In this document: positions 1-6,167 of the stretch, piece by piece
Position numbering within the stretch: position 1 is the stretch's first letter
How the letters are laid out: every line of letters starts with the position of its first letter
Assembly (NCBI RefSeq): GCF_000174775.1
Contig: NZ_ACLR01000203.1
Location: 1-37,686, forward strand
Direction: 5' to 3'
Source: Porphyromonas uenonis 60-3
GTDB taxonomy: Bacteria > Bacteroidota > Bacteroidia > Bacteroidales > Porphyromonadaceae
Length of the DNA: 37,686 nt
Notes under the pieces: generated by a model
What the model was told of the DNA's origin: nothing
Seen by the model: the letters and a program-made list of their open reading frames with translations, nothing else
The model's database searches: none
Program-made: the position numbers and the translations under genes

Positions 1-192
1 CTGAAACTCAGCATAGTTGTCGGCAAGGTCAGCTAGCTCCGTAGGACATACGAAGGTGAAGTCGCCAGGATAGAAGAAGAGTACGCTCCAGCGCCCCTTG
101 AGATCCTCGTTAGAGACCTCGTGGAAGCCCTTGGACTTGGTATATGCGGGTACTTTGAACTCTGGTAAGTTGCTATTGATAATAGGTTGCAT
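1..192 (-). CDS. ahpC: AhpC peroxiredoxin, 5' part only
   Basis: This is the N-terminal part of alkyl hydroperoxide reductase subunit C, a cytosolic 2-Cys peroxiredoxin that reduces H2O2 and organic peroxides, normally recharged by AhpF. The gene leaves the window at its left edge, so the resolving cysteine cannot be seen. The visible 64 residues carry the peroxidatic cysteine C49 in FTFVCPTE, after the typical FFYPGDF strand. Three in-frame ATGs lie at 204, 198 and 192. I chose 192 because MQPIINSNLPEFK lines up with the usual AhpC start (MTPIxNxxxPEFK); the other two would add only 2-4 residues. A promoter -7 box lies about 70 bases upstream and a 22-bp repeat array lies beyond that. Identification is secure; the exact start is not. 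Confidence 0.93.
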   Translation of the reverse strand, partial: MQPIINSNLPEFKVPAYTKSKGFHEVSNEDLKGRWSVLFFYPGDFTFVCPTELADLADNYAEFQ

Positions 193-259
193 AGTCATTT
201 GCATTTAAGTTTTGGATAAAGATTTATTGCCGTTGGTCGGACATCCCCACCAACAGCTA

Positions 260-267
260 CAAAGATA
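260..267 (-). promoter_or_regulatory. Putative -7 box of the ahpC promoter
   Basis: The minus strand reads TATCTTTG, a perfect match to the Bacteroidota sigma -7 consensus TAnnTTTG, about 70 bases upstream of ahpC. No TTTG lies at the ideal 19-21 base distance; the nearest is at 292-295 with a spacing of 24, so the -33 box is weak or activator-dependent. Family members are commonly under OxyR control, but I cannot point to an OxyR site here. Confidence 0.5.
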
Positions 268-335
268 GGGGTAAGCACCCAAAATAAAAAGCAAACAGCA
301 TACCTAGAACAAGGTATTCTCCCCCTAATGCGAGT

Positions 336-489
336 AGTTTCTCCCATATGAAACTAGAGTTTCTCCCATATGAAACTAGAGTTTCCTCCGTATGAAACTA
401 GAGTTTCCTCCGTATGAAACTAGAGTTTCTCCTAGGTGAAACTAGATTTTCATCCGCATGAAAATGAATTGCCTCCCGTATGGACATAG
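336..489. repeat. 22-bp inverted-repeat array, family A, copy 1
   Basis: Seven tandem units start at 336, 358, 380, 402, 424, 446 and 468, each exactly 22 bp apart. A further decayed unit may run to about 511. Each unit is AGTTTC, 8 bases, GAAACT, 2 bases, so it can form a 6-bp stem with an 8-base loop. Adjacent units also form the dyad GAAACT-AG-AGTTTC. Loops vary (TCCCATAT, CTCCGTAT, TCCTAGGT). In unit 6 the arms become ATTTTC and GAAAAT, so both sides of one base pair changed together. The array lies between the 3' end of the outer-membrane gene and the ahpC promoter. There is no ORF in it and no unique spacers, so it is not a CRISPR. Confidence 0.9.
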
Positions 490-512
490 ACTGCGCCCGT
501 ACGGAGAGGAAA

Positions 513-530
513 GCCCTACTCCCGTAGAGC
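513..530 (-). terminator. Putative terminator after the outer-membrane gene
   Basis: On the minus strand a 7-bp stem (GCTCTAC with GTAGGGC, one G-T wobble) with a GGGA loop is followed by CTTTCC. It starts 16 bases after the stop codon of the gene at 546. The stem is short and the T tract is poor. Confidence 0.4.
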
Positions 531-545
531 CTCCTAAATGGCTAT

Positions 546-2858
546 TTAAGGTTTGCTAAATGAGAGCCCCTCGTTGGCAGAGTCGGTGAGGCGAGACTCG
601 CTATTGATCGGCTGACGGCTAGAGCTCTTGAGGCGCTTATTGCCTAGCGTACAGCTAATGCTGAGCGTGACCTTCGGACTGTGCCAGTTCTGGACGAAGG
701 CTATCGGCTGGGAGAGCCCCATGATCTCGCCCCGTGCCACATTGCTATTTAGCAGATCGTAGCACGAGAGGGAGAGCTTCCAAGAGGCGATGCGCTTGCT
801 AATAGATAGGTTGATCCACCACTGGCTCTGAGTCTTGTAGACTCCGACAAATAGCGGACTGTAGTAGGTAATCTGAGCGTCAAGGTACCACTGAGCGGGG
901 AGGTTGAGCGACTGCTTGTGCTGGAGATAGTATGCGTGAAAGGTGCGGTCGCACTCGTTCCCGTCTATAGTCCCCCTGTCACGCTGCAGGTGCCAAGCTA
1001 GATAAGTAGTGGCGATCCACTGCAAGCCGTTGTCTCGGTAGATGATAGGTATGGGTGCTCCCGCTACGATACGCAGGTAGCGACTATAATCTAGATTCCC
1101 TTTGGTAATGGCATAAGCCCCTTGATATGGTGTCAAATACTCGACGATGGGGCGCTGCTCGTTGGAGAGGTTTACCTCTAGCATCGCAGCCCTTCGGTAG
1201 CTGTAGTTGAGCGCAAGGTTGTGGCGTATACTACTTTGCAGACGATCATTGCCGACACGATAGAGAAATCCCGCATAGGAGGCATACGGCATCAGATCTC
1301 TTAGCGCAGGACGCTGGTAGTAAGTTTGCAAGGAGAGTGCTAGACGATGGTTGCGCGCTATATCGTAGGCCACATTGAGGTAGGGTTGCCAGCGCACCGC
1401 TTGGTCAGATAGTAGGCGAGTCCCTTGAGCTTGGCTCGTACGGTGGTCGTAGTTGAGCTGTACTCCACCGTAGCTGTCGAGCGCTCCTTTGTGGTAGCGC
1501 AGCGTGAGGTAAGCAGAGCCGTTACTCTCATAGTACTGCTCATTGACTTGGATGGGAGCTGTGGGGGCTTGTGTCGCAAACCAGATGTTGTTTTGCGTTA
1601 CCCCGAGTAGTCCCAGTAGTGAAGGGGTAAAGCGGTAGGTATAGTTCGTTGATAGGCGAAGGTAGTGATACCGATCCTGAAGCTCGCTGTCACTGTGGGA
1701 GTAGGAGCGTTGATTGCCACTAGCGGTGTAGTCGGCATAGCTTTTCCAAGCCCAGCGATCTGCAGAGAGGGTGTGATAAAGATTGACAGCCCCGACCATA
1801 CGCTTCATATCGGTGTGGGCCCCCCGACTATAGTCTATATGCTCACTCGAGAGAGAGCCGTGAAGCCGTACGTCAAAGAGCTGTTGCGGAGAGATCTGCC
1901 ACTCAAAGCCCGCCTGCATAGCTTGTCCACGATGAGGCGATGTGCTCGTTGTGTCAGCGCCCAGCGTAGTCGTGAGGGACTCTAGACGACGATTGTCAAA
2001 GACTTGGTACGCTATATAGCTTCGCTTGTTATCTTTATTATAGTTGAGCCTGAGCCGACCGCCCTCCGAGATCTTCCTCCGATAGCTCGCATCGGCAGAG
2101 ATGAAAGCATTGAGACCCTCTCGAGGGTTCCCCTTTGTGATAATGTTGAGGACGGCACCGCTCTGCACGCCATACTCGGGTCCTGGATGGCGAATGAGCT
2201 CCACACGCCCGGCATCCTCCACGCTCAGAGAGCTGAGGTAAGCTTGAACCTCCTCAGGAGAAAGCCGTAGTATCCGACCATTGACAGCTACCGTGAGTGT
2301 GTAGAAGCCATAGACAGAGAGCCCTCCACGCTCCTCCACCTGTACCCCGGGGATTAGCTTGAGTCCGTCCAAGAGATTCCCGCCGATGGCTGCAGGATTA
2401 GCCAAAAGGTTATAGCGAGCCACACCGCCATCGTATGAGACAAATGGACGCTTGGCAACTACGACCACCTCTTCGAGTGCTTGTGCGGTGGGCGTAATGG
2501 CGATGCTCAGAGAGCTGGTAGAGCTCTTGCTCACCTCTACTTGATTTCGCTCAGGGATGTAACTGGAGCCGAGGTAAGATACTCTATACGAATAAGCACC
2601 GAGGGGGAGCTCTTGGTAAAAGCGCCCATGCTCGTCACAAACGGCGGGGAAGCAGTGCGTGGAGTCCTGACTACTGGTGAAGAGAACTACAGCATTGACC
2701 AGAGCCTCGCCCGTTGTCGTGGTCACCTCCCCAGTCACGGTGCCGATGCGCTCTTGTGCTAGCGATGCTACGGCTGAGGACACCACGAGGAGAAGTGAAA
2801 GTATGAGTCTCACGAACGTCGTCTTATGCTCCTTCGCAGGGAGGTGGCTTTCAGTCAT
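546..2858 (-). CDS. TonB-dependent-receptor-like outer-membrane beta-barrel protein
   Basis: A 770-residue outer-membrane protein. A signal peptide with an unusually long n-region (hydrophobic core about residues 17-33, ending SLAQE) is followed by a carboxypeptidase-regulatory-like beta-sandwich (about 38-125), where TITPTAQALEEVVVVAKRP marks the passage to the plug. The plug (about 130-245) contains LLDGLKLIPGVQVEERG and ends in EYGVQSGAVLNIITKG. The rest is a beta-barrel of the OMP_b-brl_3 type found in many Bacteroidota. The substrate is unknown: no SusD partner or cofactor-linked gene is next to it, and it is transcribed alone from the promoter at 2952-2983. No TonB box is obvious. The C-terminus extends about 25 residues past the last barrel-like strand. 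Class is secure, function is not. Confidence 0.85.
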   Translation of the reverse strand: MTESHLPAKEHKTTFVRLILSLLLVVSSAVASLAQERIGTVTGEVTTTTGEALVNAVVLFTSSQDSTHCFPAVCDEHGRFYQELPLGAYSYRVSYLGSSYIPERNQVEVSKSSTSSLSIAITPTAQALEEVVVVAKRPFVSYDGGVARYNLLANPAAIGGNLLDGLKLIPGVQVEERGGLSVYGFYTLTVAVNGRILRLSPEEVQAYLSSLSVEDAGRVELIRHPGPEYGVQSGAVLNIITKGNPREGLNAFISADASYRRKISEGGRLRLNYNKDNKRSYIAYQVFDNRRLESLTTTLGADTTSTSPHRGQAMQAGFEWQISPQQLFDVRLHGSLSSEHIDYSRGAHTDMKRMVGAVNLYHTLSADRWAWKSYADYTASGNQRSYSHSDSELQDRYHYLRLSTNYTYRFTPSLLGLLGVTQNNIWFATQAPTAPIQVNEQYYESNGSAYLTLRYHKGALDSYGGVQLNYDHRTSQAQGTRLLSDQAVRWQPYLNVAYDIARNHRLALSLQTYYQRPALRDLMPYASYAGFLYRVGNDRLQSSIRHNLALNYSYRRAAMLEVNLSNEQRPIVEYLTPYQGAYAITKGNLDYSRYLRIVAGAPIPIIYRDNGLQWIATTYLAWHLQRDRGTIDGNECDRTFHAYYLQHKQSLNLPAQWYLDAQITYYSPLFVGVYKTQSQWWINLSISKRIASWKLSLSCYDLLNSNVARGEIMGLSQPIAFVQNWHSPKVTLSISCTLGNKRLKSSSRQPINSESRLTDSANEGLSFSKP

Positions 2859-2951
2859 TGCTTCTTGTTGTCTTGATAGAGATATGAGGGTGTTGGGGTG
2901 GAGCCCTTACAAAAAGAACCTCTCCCCAAAGACCCCTCCTTTACACACCTG

Positions 2952-2983
2952 CAAAGTTAGAAAGACTTTACGCTCTACACAAT
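2952..2983 (-). promoter_or_regulatory. Promoter of the outer-membrane receptor gene
   Basis: On the minus strand ATTG, 20 bases, TAACTTTG: a perfect -7 box (2952-2959) with a three-of-four -33 box (2980-2983), about 95 bases upstream of the start codon at 2858. Confidence 0.6.
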
Positions 2984-3114
2984 ACCCGAAAGGGTACTTC
3001 TGATGTGTACCACAGTTCTAATCCGTAGATACTCTAAGAAAATGGTAGACTCTTTCGTAGTCGCTTTTATCATTCACTCTTTTAATATGATAAGTCCCTT
3101 TTAAGTGATTGCGT

Positions 3115-3147
3115 CTTGTTTTTTTAGATAGGGAAGAAGTATCTTTG
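3115..3147 (+). promoter_or_regulatory. Promoter of the HEPN-domain gene
   Basis: CTTG (3115-3118), 21 bases, TATCTTTG (3140-3147) matches the Bacteroidota promoter pattern with one mismatch in the -33 box. It lies 51 bases before the ATG at 3199. It is divergent from the promoter at 2952-2983, with about 130 bases between the two -33 boxes. Confidence 0.65.
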
Positions 3148-3198
3148 CAAGGTAGGAGTAGTGGGATACTAGAAGACATGTTTTAGACGGTATAGATT

Positions 3199-4296
3199 AT
3201 GAAGACTATATGGGCGGAAAAGGCTATAAAGCTATTAGAACATGCACGTGAACATATGCTCTGTCAGACATCATTTGACAAGAGTACTGCTTTTATCAAC
3301 ATTGACAATGCTGTTGAGGTCATGTTTAAGACTTATCTTTCTTTACCTGAATTAGTTATGGGCATGAAAAAACCTGCTTATAGCGAATTGAAAAGGTGTG
3401 GCAGTAATTTTAATCGTCTTGTTGAGCTAATGGCGATACATTATTCTGATAGATTCGTTGGTATAGACCCTACTCAAATTATACATTATCATAAGATTAG
3501 AAATAGGCTGTATCATGAACCTGGTAAATCTTCTGTATGTAATGACGATCTGAACAATTACTATGAGCTTGCCAAATTGCTCTTAGAGTATTTGTTTGGT
3601 GTTTGTCAGGATCATGACGAAGAGAACTTATTCTTACTGTATAGCAAACTAGAGGAGAATGTTGTGCAGATCTTTGGCAAGAGGTTAGCTCAAGTAACTG
3701 ATGAGAGTTGGAGAAGGAAGATTGAAGAAAATGTTATCACGGAGAGCTTGTACGAATCAATGAAAAACATTTTATCAGCGTGGTATACCCTTGAAACTGC
3801 GAATAAGAAATTAGAAACAGACTCTTTACGAGCAGGATTAAAGAGTGAAATTAGATCAGCGAATAAAGTTCTTGATAAGATTATAGCAACTAACAAGATA
3901 GATGTTCTTAACCAGACAAACTTTTTCTACTATCCAAGTATATCTGAACTAACAGGGGTTGTTGAGATTAAAGAGTATTCACAATCTACACTCATTGGGG
4001 ACAGTTTCAGCGAAGATGAGCTGAGTGTCAAAGTTCCCGTAATTGCACTTGAAAAACCAATAAACGTTTATCAAGACAGAGAATTCTTAGAGGAAGGTGT
4101 CTGTGATCATACAATGTATGGAATAGATTTAGTCCAATTTTACTTTACAAGGAATGCTGGTTTTAGCTCAAAGTCATATATAGGTCATAGGGTATGCTTG
4201 AGAGGAACATTGTTTGCTTGGCATACAGCGCATCACTATACTCCTATTTTGTTAGAGGCTAATAGCTGTACGCTGCTCAATAAAGATGGACACTAA
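3199..4296 (+). CDS. HEPN-domain protein, putative ribonuclease
   Basis: A 365-residue soluble protein with no signal peptide or membrane segment. The first ~135 residues are helical and carry R101-N-R-L-Y-H106 in the context IRNRLYHEP. This is the R-(polar)-x3-H motif that marks HEPN domains and forms the RNase active site in catalytic members. An earlier helix, STAFINIDNAVEVMFKTYL, is also typical. A long coiled-coil-like helical stretch follows (about 175-235). The last ~45 residues include GHRVCLRGTLFAWHTAHHYTP, which resembles the small DUF4431-type domain (G-x-LF-x-H-T-x-HH). The gene is AT-rich compared with its neighbours (one sampled line is near 40% GC) and is on the opposite strand to nearly everything else, suggesting it was acquired. 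The HEPN call is strong; a role in phage defence or RNA cleavage is inferred. Confidence 0.75.
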   Translation: MKTIWAEKAIKLLEHAREHMLCQTSFDKSTAFINIDNAVEVMFKTYLSLPELVMGMKKPAYSELKRCGSNFNRLVELMAIHYSDRFVGIDPTQIIHYHKIRNRLYHEPGKSSVCNDDLNNYYELAKLLLEYLFGVCQDHDEENLFLLYSKLEENVVQIFGKRLAQVTDESWRRKIEENVITESLYESMKNILSAWYTLETANKKLETDSLRAGLKSEIRSANKVLDKIIATNKIDVLNQTNFFYYPSISELTGVVEIKEYSQSTLIGDSFSEDELSVKVPVIALEKPINVYQDREFLEEGVCDHTMYGIDLVQFYFTRNAGFSSKSYIGHRVCLRGTLFAWHTAHHYTPILLEANSCTLLNKDGH

Positions 4297-4357
4297 TTCA
4301 ACAGAACCTTCGTGTTCATTGGAGGCTTTACGGGGGAGTGAGGGCGTGTGTCGCTTT

Positions 4358-4388
4358 TTTGCTCTTATAAGTTTTAGTAGTAACTTTG
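4358..4388 (+). promoter_or_regulatory. Near-consensus promoter of the zinc-ribbon gene
   Basis: TTTG (4358-4361), exactly 19 bases, TAACTTTG (4381-4388): the best Bacteroidota promoter in the window. It lies inside the apparent N-terminal extension of the downstream reading frame and 23 bases before the ATG at 4412. This shows that the gene has its own transcript and that translation begins at 4412. Confidence 0.8.
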
Positions 4389-4411
4389 CTAACAATCAAA
4401 AACGAAGAGTT

Positions 4412-5479
4412 ATGGGAAAGTGCAAGTACTGTGGCAAAAAGGCTGGCTTTCTATCGTCTATTCATAAGGAATGTGAGGAGCTACACACGCAAGGGCTGAT
4501 CGAGTGCAAGGAGTTTGTTGAGACGACTTTGTTTAATCCCGCTGAAACCTCAACCAAAATTACAGATACCCTTGAGGTCTTCAGACAGAAGAACTTTCTA
4601 AGTGAAGACGAGATTAGGCAAATCATACAAGAAGAGGCGAAATACCATCGAGTCAACTCCACCGTTGAGCTTAATAGGCTAAGAGAACTATCTGCTGCAA
4701 ATTACTTGACTCAGAAGATCTTGGACGAAAACCTTAACTCCTATTCAGAAGGCTTTATCAAGGAAAAGTGCAAGCAGTATTTTGATAGAAAAATAGAGTT
4801 GGAGGCAGTTGCTGATAGTCTTGCCACTTATCGCTATCGCAATAAAGACTTCAGAGACATCTTGCTTGACAGCTTGAATACAGCGTCTAGAAGATTTCTC
4901 GAAGATGGAGTCATTTCAGATGAGGAGCGTAGTCTATTTAACAACTTCGTCGGAGAGTTTGGAATCAATATTGGAGACCTCCCTTCCAAATATGCCGACT
5001 CCAACATTATAAAAGTCAAGCAATTGACTTTTCTTAAGGACTTGCAAAATGGTGAAAAGCCCAACTTTATTGTTGATGCAGCGCCAGTTATCTTGACAAA
5101 AGGCGAGTTTTTTGTTTGGGTATACAAAGGTGTAACTGCGTATGAGGAAAGAACAAAAAGTGAATGGGTCGGTCGCAGTGGAGGAGCTAGTATAAGAATT
5201 TGCAAAGGTGTATACTACCATGTGGGGCAGTCAAAAGGGCATAAAGTTAGTACGCAATATATGGCTGCGGTAGGGACAGGCTTTTTGATGCTCACGAACA
5301 AAAACATAATCTTCTACTCTCGCTCCAAGAGCATAAAAGTCGCGTATAAAAAGATTATTGCACTGCAACCCTATAGCGATGGCGTAGAGATCCAAAGAGA
5401 AACGAGCCAAAAACGGCTTGTCTTCTCAGGCTTTGATTCTTGGTTTATTATGAACTTGTTGTCAACACTAGAGCTCTAG
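4412..5479 (+). CDS. Zinc-ribbon protein with helical middle and PH/GRAM-like C-terminus
   Basis: A 355-residue cytosolic protein of unassigned function. The frame is open from 4286, but I place the start at 4412 because a near-perfect promoter lies at 4358-4388 and the zinc ribbon begins directly at MGKCKYCG. The ribbon is C4-x2-C7-x10-H18-x2-C21. The middle is helical and contains DGVISDEERSLF, like the acidic segments of TerB-type helical domains. The last ~110 residues are predicted beta-rich (GVYYHVGQSKGHK, then GFLMLTNKNIIFYS and KKIIALQPYSDGVEI), as in PH/GRAM-like modules; the final 'LTNKNIIFYS' pattern is typical. It follows the HEPN gene on the same strand and shares its AT-rich composition, so the two may be a functional pair. 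Domain reading is moderate; function unknown. Confidence 0.72.
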   Translation: MGKCKYCGKKAGFLSSIHKECEELHTQGLIECKEFVETTLFNPAETSTKITDTLEVFRQKNFLSEDEIRQIIQEEAKYHRVNSTVELNRLRELSAANYLTQKILDENLNSYSEGFIKEKCKQYFDRKIELEAVADSLATYRYRNKDFRDILLDSLNTASRRFLEDGVISDEERSLFNNFVGEFGINIGDLPSKYADSNIIKVKQLTFLKDLQNGEKPNFIVDAAPVILTKGEFFVWVYKGVTAYEERTKSEWVGRSGGASIRICKGVYYHVGQSKGHKVSTQYMAAVGTGFLMLTNKNIIFYSRSKSIKVAYKKIIALQPYSDGVEIQRETSQKRLVFSGFDSWFIMNLLSTLEL

Positions 5480-5595
5480 GTTAAGCCTTATTTTGGGAAA
5501 GACCTTCTTAGTCCTAGATTCCGCAAATCTCACGAGTAATAACTTGTAGGAACGAACGATCGGTGCATCCGTTTCCGTTAAAGATTACAGGGGCA

Positions 5596-5620
5596 AGGTC
5601 GTTCAATAATGAACGCCCTT
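5596..5620 (+). terminator. Possible terminator after the zinc-ribbon gene
   Basis: AGGTCGTTCA and TGAACGCCCT form a stem of nine pairs with one mismatch around an ATAA loop, followed by TTTC. It lies 117 bases after the stop at 5479. A plausible but weak terminator. Confidence 0.4.
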
Positions 5621-5769
5621 TCAGCCATCGTACGCTTCAATGCTATTGAAAAATATGTTTATTGAGCGGAGGCTGTCGGGTTGTCTGGACTGGTGGCGGG
5701 AGATGCGCGTAAGGTTGTGGTAATCTGCGGATAATGCTTGAGGGGGCTGAGGTGTGGGGAATATCTAGC

Positions 5770-5941
5770 GAGGAATATCCAAATAGCTCGGTGGAAAATG
5801 ATTTTTCTCCACGGAGGGCCGAAATAAAAGTTCGGAAGAATGAAATGAAACTTCGGAAGAAGCAAATCAAAGTTCCGAAGAATTTTCTCGTTCCTCGGTG
5901 AAGAATGAGAAATAGCTCCGTGGGGATTTTGCAATTCCTCG
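5770..5941. repeat. 172-bp dispersed element, family B, copy 1
   Basis: Eight tandem units of 21, 23, 21, 21, 21, 21, 22 and 22 bp. Each unit tends to begin GARG or GTGG and end in CTTCG, CTCG or CTCC, so unit borders form small dyads such as CTTC-G-GAAG. The core carries TTCGGAAG, TTCGGAAG and TTCCGAAG at 21-bp spacing. The same 172-bp layout recurs at 28878-29049 and, cut by the window end, at 37542-37686. Here it lies in the 690-bp gap between two convergent genes. Small reading frames across it (5643-5976, minus) are products of the repeat and not genes. Confidence 0.85.
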
Positions 5942-6079
5942 GAGTAGCGTGGATATGCCTGTTTGATGCATAGCACTCCGTTTGTTAATTAATGGTTAAC
6001 AGACGGGTGGGACGATTTGCTTCCACGGCTTTGGGAGCGGGTTGTGCGTCGTTTTGTGGTAAAGCGGAAGCACACAACA

Positions 6080-6112
6080 AAAGCCGTGTAGCTCGGATGG
6101 CTACACGGCTTT
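6080..6112 (-). terminator. Rho-independent terminator of nifJ
   Basis: AAAGCCGTGTAGC and GCTACACGGCTTT form a perfect 13-bp stem with a 7-base loop. On the minus strand it is followed by TTGTTGTG. It lies 56 bases after the nifJ stop. Confidence 0.75.
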
Positions 6113-6123
6113 GCTATGTTGGG

Positions 6124-6151
6124 GAGCCTGCTGGCCTTACGCCAGAGGCTC
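6124..6151 (-). other. Second hairpin in the nifJ 3' region
   Basis: GAGCC, 2 bases, CTGGC, 5-base loop, GCCAG, 1 base, GGCTC: a 10-bp interrupted stem 17 bases after the nifJ stop and ahead of the terminator at 6080-6112. No T tract follows, so it is more likely an mRNA-protecting 3' structure than a terminator. Confidence 0.5.
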
Positions 6152-6167
6152 GGTATAGTCAGACAGA

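Noticed and set aside
336-489. CRISPR array
   Set aside because: The units follow each other with only 2 bases between dyads and no unique spacers, arms are imperfectly kept, and no cas gene is in the window. The same holds for the arrays at 11243, 20472 and 29187.
2990-3114. RNA gene or riboswitch between the divergent promoters
   Set aside because: Only a weak 5-bp GGTAC/GTACC pairing was seen; no tRNA-like or riboswitch-like structure. The gap holds nothing I can support beyond the two promoters.
5643-5976. Two small minus-strand reading frames (75 and 105 residues)
   Set aside because: They lie across the family B repeat, have no promoter or start context, and their low-complexity products follow from the repeat units.
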